This document shows, one piece after another, positions 36,615 to 48,179 of a stretch of 64,000 nucleotides of DNA (positions within the stretch are counted from its first letter, which is position 1; each line of letters begins with the position of its first letter). The position numbers and the translations under genes were made by a program. The notes under the pieces are model-generated. The model was not told the DNA's origin and searched no databases. It saw nothing but the letters and a program-made list of their open reading frames with translations. The DNA is taken from assembly GCF_003265705.1 (NCBI RefSeq), contig NW_020312966.1, forward strand, positions 22,009,436 through 22,073,435, given 5' to 3'. The stretch comes from Callorhinus ursinus (Eukaryota; Chordata; Mammalia; Carnivora; Otariidae).

Positions 36615-36690
36615 GTTCTGATTCAGGATGCCTGGAGCAGAGTCCTGAGAATGTGTATTTTTTTTAAAAGCTCTCCAGGTGGTATTGATG
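36615..36690 (+). repeat. MER5A-like fragment
   Basis: TTCTGATTCAGGATGCCTGGAGCAGAGTCCTGAGAATGTGTATTT then CTCTCCAGGTGGTATTGATGC matches the MER5A hAT element. Confidence 0.55.
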
Positions 36691-36729
36691 CAGCAAAATC
36701 ATGAATCATCCTGGCACCCTGTATTGTAG

Positions 36730-36875
36730 GTGGGCATTTATTTGCCCGTATTCTTTACCAAACCGTGCGCACAGTGAGGCAGGGAACATATCTTGCTCAT
36801 TTTCCAAGAAACACACAATGTAGTAATAAGAGGCCCTCAATCATTTTTTTTTCAAATTAATAAATGCATACATGT
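36730..36875 (+). repeat. L2 3' end remnant
   Basis: CACAGTGAGGCAGGGAACATATCTTGC, GTAGTAATAAGAGGCCCTCAATCA, and an AATAAATGCATAC end resemble the L2 terminus. Confidence 0.4.
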
Positions 36876-37320
36876 TGTGACTTTTCTTTGAGTATCCAGG
36901 GCTCTGTAAGGGTAGGGTTGGTGTAGGGGAGCATCTGGTAAGTGAAACGTAGCTAAGTCATTTTGGTAATCATACCACACACCAGCCTTTCATAATATTA
37001 TTCAAATTTTTCCCATAGCTTTGATGTCATACCCAGGATTATACATGAGACATTTATGAGAGCTTAAATCCTGAGTGCTAATGGCTTCTGATTTTCTTTA
37101 TATAGAAATGAAAAAACGATTGCTAAAAGTGAAAGCCAATATTAGGCTCCTTGACAGATTCTGGATCCTTGACCAATATTTACCAAGAGCTTCTTTTGAG
37201 AATAACATTGTAAGTATGTGTTAAGAATAAATTGTTAAGTATAAATGCCATTACCAAAGTCCAGGTAAATGTCAAGATAAAGGTAAGTCATGGTGAATTA
37301 GAAGTTTACACACATATGTA

Positions 37321-37339
37321 CACACACACACACACACAC
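37321..37339. repeat. Short (CA)n run
   Basis: 19 bp of CA following CACATATGTA. Confidence 0.9.
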
Positions 37340-37465
37340 TTTAAGTGAGGGTACTATTATTGCCTGTGAATGTTAACTAACATTTTTCCAAGTGTTATGC
37401 TGAAACTAATTTGAAGGTTTATCAATTGAAATAGAAATGAAATGTTTTCTCCCTTAAGGACAATT

Positions 37466-37489
37466 GTTTGTTTGTTTGTTTGTTTGTTT
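37466..37489. repeat. (TTTG)n tandem
   Basis: Six copies of GTTT/TTTG. Confidence 0.95.
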
Positions 37490-38328
37490 TGGTAGCCCCT
37501 TGCATTCTACTTGTAAGTTTCCACTAATCATCACAGTGCTGTATGTTTCACTATCACCCTTCTCTCTTTGCCCCTGTACAAATCATAAAAAATGTCTTCA
37601 GATATGTTTGGAAAATCACTACTGGTCTTCATGTTTTTAAAAAGACATCATTAAATATGACTACCTTGGGGTGTTTGTAATGCTTCGAAAACCAGGTAGG
37701 AGACAAAGAATTGCTCAGATAATTGACATGACTTCTCCTCCAGTGATGTGCTCTGTTAACGGGTGGAATCAACTTGGATTACTGTTTTGAGAAAAATAGA
37801 AGCTGCCTCTGTGCCCAAATGTAAAAATAATAGTGATTGAATAACAAAGACTAACATGGGCACTGGAGGGGAAGTGTAGAAGGCGTGCCACACCTTTGTG
37901 ATCCTTGATTTTGAACAAAATACCCACGTGGACAAGGATGTGTAGAATTAATTTTTTTTCCATCATGGATAAGGCTAATAATTCTTGAGGAAATTAAATA
38001 GAGAGTGAAGGTGGACAAGAGTTGTATGCAATCTGTGCCACTCTTTATTTTATATGTGGAGAATTAAGTACATTTCATCTAATTGGTAGTATTAAAATTT
38101 GTGCCTTAATTCAGTATGCCTTTTGCCATGGGCATGAGCTTTTTTATTAAGTGCATCCTCTCTTTAAAAAATAAGTATTCGCAACTACAGGCTAGTAAGC
38201 AGACAGGGTTCACCTCTTAATGACCGCCTTTCAAAATTGGCTTACCATTCTTTGTTTACCATTTTGCCCAGAAAAGAGCAAGAATGAAGGGTGGAATGGA
38301 GGAGGGGGAGAAAAGGAGGAGGAAGAAG

Positions 38329-38392
38329 GGAAGGAAGGAAGGAAGGAAGGAAGGAAGGAAGGAAGGAAGGAAGGAAGGAAGGAAGGAAGGAA
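38329..38392. repeat. (GGAA)n microsatellite, 16 copies
   Basis: 64 bp of perfect GGAA repeats inside a longer purine-only stretch (about 38270-38430). In other frames it produces serine/phenylalanine/leucine/proline repeats that look like long reading frames but are artefacts. GGAA is the core recognised by ETS factors. Confidence 0.97.
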
Positions 38393-39344
38393 ATGACACA
38401 GTAAAGAAGGAAGAGAAAAAGAAAATAGGGACATGAAAAGGGAGAGGAGAACACAGAGATTTGGAGATTAGTTGCACCAGCAAATCCGGAGAGGAAAGGG
38501 AAATGAATCCTTAAAAGGGCAGTGGAAAAGCCCAAACCCTCCCGGACAGCCTCCTCTGGGGATGCTGACGGGGCCCTGCCCGGCTGCCGTGAAGAGGCTC
38601 TTCTGCCGTTAAGCTCAGGGAATGGCTAAGGGTACCAGGGCTCCCTCATCCTGCCCCCCCCCGCCCCCCATGCTGTGAGCTGTGCGAGTAGCCCAGGGCA
38701 GATGTCCACAGATGGATAACCGGTGTCCTGGAGCTGAGGGCAGCCTGGCTTCTGTGGTGGGCAGGGACCCGGTGAGCTGCGTTTATGTGAACAGACCCAG
38801 AGGAAAGTCAGAGAGGGAAGAAGTGGCAGGAAGGGAAGGGCTGTGGGAACCCGAATGTGGGACATTCTCTGTGGCCCCCAACCGCCCCCCCCCAAGTCAC
38901 AGAGCAAAGGAAGAGAGATGCGGGTCAGTGGCTTGCTTCTTCACTAATGAGTTTGGGGAGAGCTAAGATTCCTTTAGCCGAAATAGCCAATTGTTGATGG
39001 AAAGAGGAGAAAAAAATGTGAAAAGGCATTTGTGCTGGAGTTTTGGACTTTGGCGGAATGCCAGAGGGGAGATTGTGTTCAAAACCTGTGGCTTTATTGA
39101 GATACTATATGTACTCTGCCTTCTACGTGTATAAGGAAGAAAATGTTAATTTTCACCCAGATAGGAGAACCAATGGCTTCAGCTGAAAGAGAGAGCGGTT
39201 CCTCGTTTGGAAGGACTGTGGACAGACCTCTGAACCAGCCTGTGAGCTCACCTCCTCCTCCTCGGCCCCATGGAAGGGCTCCATCCCTGACTCTTGAGAA
39301 GGAGCAAACTGAGAAGGAGACGATACCCAAATTCAAGGGAGCTC

Positions 39345-39685
39345 AGTAGTCCGTTGAGGTCACTATAACAAAGTGCCGCAGACCGGGTGGCTTGTGAGCA
39401 ACAGAGATTTATTTCTCGCAGATCTGGAGGCTGGCAGAGTCCGAGATCAGAGTGGCAGCCCTGTGGCCTGAGGACCCTCTCCTGGTGGCGGACCTCTCCT
39501 CTCCTCACATGGTGGGAGGGGCCAGGGAGCTGTCTGGTGCCTCTTATATAAAGAGCACCAATCCTGTTCCTGACGGTTGCACCTTCATGACCTAAGCACC
39601 TCCCACCTACTAATAGCGTCCCCTTTTGGGGGTTAAGATACCAGCATATCCAATTTAGGGGAACGCAACGTTCAGCACACAGCAG
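39345..39685 (-). mobile_element. MLT1/MST-type MaLR LTR, reverse
   Basis: ACTATAACAAAGTGCCGCAGACCGGGTGGCTTG, AACAGAGATTTATTTCTCGCAGATCTGGAGGCTGG, TTCATGACCTAAGCACCTCCCACC, and GGGGGTTAAGATACCAGCATATCCAATTT. This is the reverse complement of a mammalian MaLR LTR, with the reversed AATAAA in ATTTATTTC. It is a solitary relic with no internal region seen. Confidence 0.75.
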
Positions 39686-40249
39686 CCTCCAAAAGGAATG
39701 CTTTGAGGCATCAAGGATTACAGTGTTTGCTGAATTTTCATGAATTCCTCTTTATTCTGCCTTCTCCTCTTTTTGAAAGCAAATAAAAATAGAAATTATG
39801 CATTAATACCTTTGAATGGCAGCAGTATGAATAAGGTGGAAATATCTCAGGGTGAGGTTAGCTGTTCAATATTTGCTCTGATTTTTACTAACTGTAATTC
39901 ATATATAGTTGTCATAGTGATTAGAGTACAGTATGTAAATTCTCTGGTACTCAGAGGACTTACAATAAATGTTAGCTCTCATCTCCTATTTACTCGAAAA
40001 TTTCACCTTAATTTATTGGCAGATATGTACTAAGGCAAATCTTCACCAGTTGACTGTTTTGAGAGTTACATAAAATTGTTTTGTTTTTTTTTTTTTTTTA
40101 CAAATTATTCTAATGAAATATCTTAGATGAGTATATTGTACCCTTGATCTTCTATAGTAAAACAATCATCATAATGATGACAAACATATGCCATAGGAAT
40201 TTTTAACCACCATGTACTATTTTTGGAATAAAGTTCTGTAAGTAAGGGC

Positions 40250-40452
40250 AGGGGCCCCATGGGCGGCTCAGTCGTTGAACGTCTGCCTTCGGCTCAGGTC
40301 ATGATCCCAGCGTCCTGGGATCGAGCCCCGCGTCGGGCTCCCTGCTCGGCGGGAAGCCTGGTTCTCCCTCTCCCACTCCCCCTGCTTGTGTTCCCTCTCT
40401 CGCTGTGTCTCTCTCTATCAAATAAATAAATAAAATCTTAAAAAAATCATAA
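40250..40452 (+). mobile_element. Young carnivore SINE, forward
   Basis: GGGCGGCTCAGTCG head, GGCTCAGGTCATGATCCCAG, CTCTCTCGCTGTGTCTCTCTC, and CAAATAAATAAATAAAATCTTAAAAA. TGTAAGTAAGGGC / TGTAAGTGAGGGC flank it (40237-40249 and 40453-40465), one mismatch. Confidence 0.93.
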
Positions 40453-40774
40453 TGTAAGTGAGGGCCGGCATAGCAAGGCAGGAGGGAGATGGCACACTCA
40501 GACGAGAAGAAATGAACGTGCTTACTTGACCAGAGGTATGGCCAGGTTGACAGAGCTGGAGAGACCCCAAGCTGCAGGAGAGGGCAGCCAGGTGGAGCCC
40601 TGGCGTTTCTTGGAGAAAGACACCTGCTGCTAGCCAGTGGGCCAGTGGGGGCAACCTCGGGACACACGCATCCTGACCTCACTCTGCGCCTGCCCTCTCT
40701 ACCAGCGCTTCCCATTGGCTGAACTCAGTGAGAAGCCGGAGTGAATCTGAGAAAGTGAACAAAGGTTATCCCAC

Positions 40775-40783
40775 TGTGTGTGC

Positions 40784-40816
<33 letters not shown>

Positions 40817-40827
40817 CGCGTGTGTGC
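40775..40827. repeat. 53-bp alternating TG/CG tract
   Basis: Strict pyrimidine-purine alternation for 53 bp: TG repeats passing into GCGCGCGCGTGCGCG and back to TG. This is the classical composition for left-handed Z-DNA. Confidence 0.95.
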
Positions 40828-40834
40828 CGGCTCA

Positions 40835-40990
40835 TTCCAAGATCTCCTTTGAATCCCACAACCGTCCCCAGCCGAAGGTTAAGTGCTCAAACCTGATTAT
40901 TTAGGTTTGGAAGACAAAGAACTTAGGCAGTTGACTCTATCCTAGCGGAAGGTCAGAGCAAGGATTCATCCCATCATTTTCAACTTCTCA
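40835..40990 (-). repeat. Possible MIR remnant
   Basis: CTCCTTTGAATCCCACAACCGTCCCCAG, GAACTTAGGCAGTTGAC, and AGAGCAAGGATTCATCCC are in the order of a MIR reverse complement. Confidence 0.4.
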
Positions 40991-40999
40991 TTTGCGGGG

Positions 41000-42124
41000 A
41001 AATGATTTAACTAGCCTGAAATTCTGTCTCTGTTTTTTTGGAGGGAAAGAAAGATGGCTCTAAACCGAGATCAGATGTGAGTGGGTTAAAATTTCCATCT
41101 GCTTCTTGCGAAGGGCTGACATAAATTCCCCAGTGAACAGGCCATCTATTATTTACCTCACTTCGTCCAGTGCTCATGGCCCTGAAAGTATCACCACAGG
41201 GGACCCCAGGTTGGCCTTTTCACTAATAACTTTTTTGGGGAGGGATCTGTTTTGCTCAGAGAGGAGGACGGTATGTTCCACCAGATGAAAGCTTTCAGAT
41301 GTTAATGAAATTGGATTCATCCCTGACCCATTTCCTTGTGCTTGGTGGTTCACCTGAGGGTGAACTCAAGAGAGAGCCAAGTGGGAGATGATGTCCTGAG
41401 CATGCCTCTCCCATTTGTTTTCCCGGGCAAGCTAAGCAACTGCGGATTTCAGGATAACAAAGATGGTGAGTGGCAGTTCATAGTTGCAAATGCACCGAGA
41501 GCAGATAGGCAATCTGTAATTAGTGAGCTGACAACCTCGTCAGTGCGTTTTATTTGCAGAGATCTGGATTAATACAGAAAACAAGCTCTTGAGTTTGGGG
41601 AGGACTAGAGATGATAATCTCCACCCAACCTAGAAAACAAACCCAAGAAGCTCCCATGTTCCTTCAGCCAGAAGTATGTGGAGCGGTGGAGGAGGCAAGC
41701 CATAAACGCTGCTACGAATTTCGAATTTTGGCCATCGAGGGAATTTTGTTTTTTATATCATGTATCGACAATGTTAAGTTATATGCTCTCTCTATCATTA
41801 AATTTCTCTTTAGACACCCCTTAGATAAGACTGTCCTTTATTTCAGATATTCCTTAGATCTCTATGAAAGCAGGGGTGCTGTTAGCAACCATAAAATTCT
41901 AAGAAATCAACTGCAAAATGTAAAGAAGTCACTGAGTTGGGTGTTACTATGAGGCATTTTAGAGAATGTTTTATCCATTGGAAAGGAAGTGTGCTGGTGC
42001 TTAAAAGGTATTTCACTTCCAAATTTCCTCAATATGGAAGTATGTTTCTACACAACGTGCCAGAATACTCTTTTCAAGGCATCGACATTATGTTTGTTTT
42101 GCCTAAAGCCCTGCAAATGTTTTC
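41000..42124. other. Intergenic, unique sequence
   Basis: No gene or repeat recognised. Frames at 41336-41952 lack any known motif. Confidence 0.5.
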
Positions 42125-42560
42125 TCATTTTGCTTAAAACCCAAGCCCCTCCTTATGGGTTTGGAGGCCTAACAAGATCTGGCCCCTGCCTGCCTCTCTT
42201 ACCTCATTTGCTCCCGCCCTTCCTTGCAATGAACTCCAGCCATGCTGAGCCCCTTTGCTGTTCCTCAAATGTGCCAACCTTGTTCTTGCCTCAGGGTCTT
42301 TATACTTTCTGTCCCCTTTGCCTGGACAGCTCTTCTTGGCCCCCATCCATGAGAACATCCAGATGTGTGTGCAATCCCTGTTAGCCTTTATCCCTAATCT
42401 GGATTTGTATTTTCTTCAGAGCACACACCATTAAGTGAAATTTTCTTATTTTTCTGCAGACATGTGGTCTGTCTGCCCTGCAGAATGTAATCACCTTGAG
42501 CGCAAAGACGTTTCCAATGACAGCTTGGTCTCTAGCATATAAGGCAACAGTTGGCCACAA
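42125..42560 (+). repeat. L2 LINE fragment
   Basis: AACAAGATCTGGCCCCTGCCTGCCTCTCTTACC, CCTTTGCTGTTCCTCAAATGTGCC, CTTGCCTCAGGGTC, CCTTTGCCTGGACAGCTCTTC, and CAGAATGTAATCACCTTGAGCGCAAAG give a long, ordered match to the L2 3' region. Confidence 0.7.
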
Positions 42561-43222
42561 AAGAAGGCGTTTCTCGACAAATAGCTCTTGAAGGAATGAG
42601 AGCAGCCCCTCTGAGCAAAGCCCGGCATCCTGAATCCTCTTCTGGTTTTATCTGTGGCCTCAAAATAAACATGACTTGGATTAAGTTTTAATGTCTTTAA
42701 ACTTGAGTTTACCACTTATGAAATCAGATAATGTCAATTCCCGACTTTCTCTGAGAGTCACACTATTCCTAAGTGGTTTGGAATTCTTCATGCAAACTGC
42801 TTTATGTGTCAAAATTGTGTCTGTAGCCATAGGAGAGCTGTTAGATGAATTTGATAAAATGTTTGGGTGTTTGAGCAGCAAAATTAAACCAGTGTCATTG
42901 AATAGAACTAAGTGCTTCTTGAGTGAACAGACTTGCTCTCCATACTTAGCACGGTAAATGTTCTGTGCATTGAGAAATGAAAGGACATTTGTTGTCAACA
43001 GTCATTCTTCTTGTATTTGCATAATATTGCTTTCTGTGGGGGGTTGTTTTCATGGCGTAAATGTGTTGATTATATTGACACTAGTATTGTCTATGAAACT
43101 GCTACATTTACTAATTTAAGTGAATGAATTGGCATTCTGTTTGCCCATCTGACTCTCATGTACTTGGGTAAAGTGAATCTATCTGTGAGAGATGAATCTG
43201 TTTTGGATGTAGACTTCCTTTT

Positions 43223-43257
43223 AAAACAAAAAACAAAACAAAACAAAACAAAAAACA
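43223..43257. repeat. (CAAAA)n A-rich tract
   Basis: Imperfect CAAAA units. Confidence 0.85.
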
Positions 43258-43369
43258 TGGCACCCCACTGCTACCTTATGACTAGGCAGCCAATCAGCTT
43301 TTATAAAGGAACACCCCTATCCAACCACCTCTCAGATCAAGAGCCTCCTCAGTCATTCAACTCCAAAGA

Positions 43370-43930
43370 CAAGTATAGATTCATTTGGCCTGCTTTTTCA
43401 TTTCACATAAGTGAAATAATGTAGTACTCACTCTTTTATGACTGGTCTTCTCAATATTTATCCCTATTTTCTGCATGTATGTATCCCTATTTTCTGCATT
43501 TGCTCTTTTCTCTTGGTAGATAGTATTCCATTGCCCGTGATCACAATTTCTTTATCCATTTACTGTAGATACTGTTTTTATTCCCAGAATTTGTTTTTAA
43601 TGAAGTGTGCTATGAATTTATTTTTTTTTTTTTTTTTTACTATTCTGTAAGAGTCCATATATATGCCTTTCTGTTGGGTGTATCCACAACTGACATTAGT
43701 GGGTGTATATGTGTCCAGATTTATTAGGTACTGCCAAGAATTCATTGAAGTAATTGCGTGAAGGTGTACCATGTGTGGGTCTCATTTGCTCTAAATTATT
43801 TTAATTTTAGCCATTTTTGGCGATGTTTAATAGTATATTTTGTACTTGCTTTTCTTCAACAACAAATGATATTGAATACCTTTTGATGTATTTATTAACC
43901 ATTTGGAAATTAGAAATAAATTATGTTTAT
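43370..43930 (-). repeat. Ancient LINE-1 3' region, reverse
   Basis: TAGTATTCCATTGCCCG, ATTTCTTTATCCATTTACTG, TGAATACCTTTTGATGTATTTATTAACCATTTGG, and intervening T-rich sequence follow an old L1M-type element read backwards. It contains a 20-bp poly-T at about 43620 and a local duplication (ATCCCTATTTTCTGCAT twice, near 43461 and 43484). Confidence 0.6.
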
Positions 43931-44718
43931 TGACCATTTCTGCAAATTAGGAAAAAAACCTTCATTTTTCAAGATGCTTCAGAGCCATCAGCTGGGAAAA
44001 CTGTCACAGAAACCTTGCATATCTACAATGACTTGAAGGTTCATGACAATGTCTAGAGATGTTCGGTGCCCAACTTGACGTGAACAGTGAACAGTAGTCC
44101 CTGACGGGCACCCCTGCAGACATTAAAGGTAAGTTAAGTACTCACCCCAGAAATTTACATTGGCCAAAGTGAAGAGGGACCCTGATCTTGTACAGGATTC
44201 TCGGGGACTGTAAGAATTCAAAGTGGAGCAGACACTCGAGAGAGGAAGAGAGAGCTTTGCCATTGAGTTCTGTTAGGAAAGTCTCCTATGAAAGGAGTGG
44301 CTTGGCTTAGAGAGTGTGCACCGTGGGTGAGTTTCACAATATTTTATCACCTGTCGCTGTAGGCACTAACCTATCATATGGATGCCAACCGTAAGAGGTT
44401 TATAGCTTAACAGATGTGTGTTAGTCCTGGGGGAACTGTCTGGATGTGGACTTCCAGAGACTTCCAGAGACTGTTTGTCTCTATGCGAGAGACAAACATG
44501 GATACAGAAGGTATTTGAAAAAAAAAAGGGTTATGCACAAAAAAGAAAACATGCTATGAGGAAACCCCTTTCTTCACACTTTTGCTTAGACCTGGGCTCT
44601 AGGTTCAAGGTGAAGAAATCTAAATTCTGTTATTAACCAGTATTGTTAAACCATTGGGTGATGCCATGCAAATCAATATGTATCCCTATAAGCAAATTTG
44701 TTTATAAATGAGGATGAT

Positions 44719-44906
44719 GGGGATGACTGGGCGGCTAGTCGGTTAAGCATCTGCCTTCGGCTCAGGTCATGATCCCGGGGTCCTGGGATCCAGCCCCACA
44801 TCGGGCTCCCTGCTCCGCGGGGAGTCTGCTTCTCCCTCTGCCTCTGACCCTCCCCCCCCAACTTGTGTGCGCTCTCTCGCAAATAAATAAAGTCTTTAAA
44901 AAAAAA
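44719..44906 (+). mobile_element. Carnivore SINE, forward
   Basis: GGATGACTGGGCGGCTAGTCGG head (diverged), GGCTCAGGTCATGATCCCGGGG core, and CAAATAAATAAAGTCTTTAAAAA tail. GAGGATGAT / GAGGACGAT flank it (44710-44718 and 44907-44915). Confidence 0.9.
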
Positions 44907-45367
44907 GAGGACGATATTATTTGTCCTCATTTCTCCTCATTTGTTTCAGATACTATAGGTTCAGAATTGAAAATCCATCAAACCTGTTTCCAACAGAAAG
45001 TATTGTTGGATAATTAAACGGCTACTATTGTTTCAGATTCTTTTTAGATTTGCTGTAAGAAATGTAAAGCACACAACATATAAAAATACTTTAATTAGAT
45101 GTACATTTAGATAGATAAAACACCATTTAAAAGTTGTTCTGAATTCCAAACAGAAGCCACATTTAGAAGACTTAACCTTACCAAAAAAAAAAAAAAAACA
45201 AAAAACTTCTGTTTGTGGTAAGTTTCATGACCTTTAGCTTTTTATCAATATAATTTGTTAGGATAGAGGGGAAAGCTTGCAGCGTGTGAAGTATTTTCAT
45301 TAGGTATGCATTTAGATACAAGAAAAACGCCATTTAAAAGTAATCTACATTCAGAATACAAGCCATG

Positions 45368-45561
45368 TGGGCGCCTGGGTGGCTCAGTTGGTTAAGCGAC
45401 TGCCTTCGGCTCAGGTCACGATCCTGGAGTCCCGGGATCGGGTCCCACATCGAGCTCCCTGCTCGGCAGGGAGTCTGCTTCTCCCTCTGACCCTCTTCCC
45501 TCTCGTGCTCTCTCTCTCTCATTCTCTCTCAAATAAATAAATAAAATCTTAAAAAAAAAAA
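45368..45561 (+). mobile_element. Young carnivore SINE, perfect 15-bp duplication
   Basis: GGGCGCCTGGGTGGCTCAGTTGG head, intact core, CTCTCTCTCTCTCATTCTCTCTC, and AAATAAATAAATAAAATCTT plus poly-A. AGAATACAAGCCATG is identical on both sides (45353-45367 and 45562-45576). Low divergence and a perfect duplication indicate recent insertion. Confidence 0.96.
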
Positions 45562-45713
45562 AGAATACAAGCCATGGTAGTATTTATAAAACCTATCAAG
45601 ATTAAAAAAAAAATCTAATTGTTTAGTAACAAGTCTCATGACCTATTGCGTTCAATTTTATTTTTAGTCCTTTCAATTATCCTGATACTCAGATATCTTA
45701 CAGTGAATCAATT

Positions 45714-45899
45714 TTTTTAAGATTTTATTTATTTATTTGAGAGAGAAAAAGAGAGAGAGCATGAGAGGGGGGAGGGTCAGAGGGAGAAGCAGACTCCCTG
45801 CTGAGCAGGGAGCCCGATGCGGGACTCGATCCCGGGACTCCAGGATCATGACCTGAGCTGAAGGCAGTCGCTTAACCAACTGAGCCACCCAGGTGCCCC
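45714..45899 (-). mobile_element. Young reverse SINE, perfect 15-bp duplication
   Basis: TTTTAAGATTTTATTTATTTATTTGAGAG tail, CCGATGCGGGACTCGATCCCGGGACTCC, and GCCACCCAGGTGCCCC. TACAGTGAATCAATT is identical at 45699-45713 and 45900-45914. It is the mirror of the SINE at 45368-45561, about 150 bp away. Confidence 0.96.
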
Positions 45900-46529
45900 T
45901 ACAGTGAATCAATTCTTATGTGTGAGTGTTTCATCTTCTTTATGGGGGGCACGAGTCGTTATTCCTTTCATCTTATGCACAGCATTTCCCCATAGTCATT
46001 TGGGTAATAATGAACTATTTAAGCATTTCTGAAGATAGAGAGTAAGGCATGAGTTTGATGGTCATTTATTTGGAGTGAGGAAAATGATCTTATAATGTTG
46101 GTGATTATGCTAATTACTTCAGTGGGGTGGACTGAGTATGTGAATAGAGAAAAAGAAACATGAGAAACTAATGTTGCTAACACACACCAACAGCATCTGT
46201 AAATGATTTAAGTTTATGTAGCATTAGAAAGAATAGGTTAATTAAAATTGCATAGGATACTTTTAGATTAAAATTTGATCAACTTTTATGTTATCTGTCT
46301 TTACCTTTATTATTTTCTATGATCCTTTGAATTTTGATGTCAATATCTTCTATGCAATTTCATTTGCTCTACTTCAAAACTTAAATAAATCGTTGCCCTT
46401 AATATTACCTATAGGAAGCAGACATTTCAGTCCCTTAGAGAAAACACGCGCGTCTTTAGGTCAGCTTGCTTTTATAATAGTTTTGGGAAGCCCAAAGGCC
46501 GCATATAAATAAGCATATTTGAGAGCCCT

Positions 46530-46775
46530 TGGCAGAGTGGTGCATAATGTGGAGGTAATCAGTAAGATATAGTAAACTGAATTTCAATTAAGGCCGGCTA
46601 ATGCACTAGAAAATGAACATAGCTAATTTAAACAAGGTTTGGTGGAAGAAAAACAAAATCACTTACTGCTACTCTTCCTGAAGAGGATCGCACATGTTGT
46701 TTAATTATTAGTACCATTGCTCTGAAATAATTAAGCAACCACAGCCTTGCTAGATATGGCAGAAGGTAGACAGAG
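46530..46775. promoter_or_regulatory. Candidate conserved non-coding block
   Basis: Non-repetitive, with TTTCAATTAAGG (46582), AGCTAATTTAAAC, TTTAATTATTAGTACC (46700) and AAATAATTAAGC (46724), that is, several TAAT cores and a mixed-base context unlike the T-rich repeats around it. Motif texture only. Confidence 0.2.
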
Positions 46776-48179
46776 ATGTGGCATAGTGGCTGGAGTTGAC
46801 ATTCTTCTTCAACTGCTGGGAAAATAAGGATGTGCTAAGTGGTCTTAGTGAGAACAAGTCCTTTGGCTTGGAAAGGTAAAAAGAGAATTGGGGAGACACT
46901 CCATGGGTAGGAACAGGTAATAGAATATTGGTTTCTTTTCCTTACTGTTTGTCTCAGAATAGGTATGCATATGGAGTTCCCTTAATATTTTCAGACAAAC
47001 TTTGGTGTGCTTATTTTGTTTCCTTCTTAATACAGACATATTTTACAGAGCCACATTGTTAGTACTGCAGAAAGGAGAAAATGAGTATCGGTAATCAGAA
47101 AAAGAATATTGGTGAGTTATGTTCCCCTATTAATGATATTTAAAGTGAATATGTCTTACAACTCTATAATACAAGCTTAGAAACACTATTCTGATTCAGT
47201 GGAGAATTTACCCAGGATTACCATTCTGGATTTTAAACAAATGTCACACAAATGGCATTAATTTATTCCATAAAAATCAACTGGATGTGAAGTGGCAGAA
47301 ACTGCTGGTTGTATACCAATTTCCCTCCTTTACCTAATATGCAAGCTTCGCAGTTTCCCCTGAATGCACAGTCACCCAGAGAAGAACGATATTTTCTAGC
47401 TTCTCATACAGTTTGGAGCCATGTGACTAGACCATGGTCAAGATCCAGCAGAAGAGATGGGATGCCTCCTGGAGGGACAGATCCTTCCCATTTCTCCTTT
47501 CCACCATGTGGGAGATCCTTCAGTAAGAAACCATTCACCTACCTACTGCCAGGATGTCAGAGAGAAATAGACTCCAATAAAAGGTAAGTATAAAAGACCC
47601 TGCACCTTGAAGTCTCTTAATTATGCCTGCTTTGCCCATTGGTTGAAGAATACAGCCTCTTTTGACAGGTGTAATACTAACTGAATTTGGGGCAGGATTT
47701 TATTGGCTTCATTTTCCTCAGGGTAAAATATTAGCACACATAATTTCCTACTACATACATATATACCCTACTGGTAAATTATTTTTAAAATGACATTCCT
47801 CAAAACCAACCCATCCTCATATTGTTGCAAGATCAATGTCCCCCAGATGCTCAGACTGTGTGCCTTCCCCCCGCTGCTTTTGGTGGAACCTTCTTCCTAC
47901 ACACACCAGTGCTTACAATCACAGCACCTTGCTCATGGAGAAACTATCACCGGAAAGTTCATGCGAAATCTCAGGCATTATCAAGCTCATATTTGATAAT
48001 GGTAGTGTCTAAAGATATCTCCACTGGACTAAGTAAAGCCACTAAAGTAAAATAAGGCTTAGATTTACCGAAATACTGATAGCACTTTTATGCACAGCGA
48101 TAGTGATATTTTTTTCTTTTTCTAAACATGATCATCTTAGCAAGATCCCACAAATCGAGATCACTTTTCTCCCCTAATT
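46776..48179. other. Intergenic, no gene seen
   Basis: Unique or too diverged to assign. 47330-47600 has the texture of an old transposon, but I cannot place it. Confidence 0.45.

Larger units (their letters stand above)
35936..39344. other. Intergenic with old repeat scraps and GGAA array
   Basis: Beyond the listed MER5A, L2 and microsatellites, 38520-38960 is locally GC-rich with C-runs but has no supported gene. Confidence 0.5.

Noticed and set aside
38231..38535. Frames of 67-97 codons encoding FLPS-type repeats
   Set aside because: Translation of the GGAA microsatellite, not a gene.
45368..45440. tRNA-like sequence with box A/box B (GGCTCAGTTGGTTAAGCG)
   Set aside because: It is the tRNA-Lys-derived head of a SINE. 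There is no clover-leaf acceptor stem or mature tRNA gene, and the same holds for all other SINE heads here.
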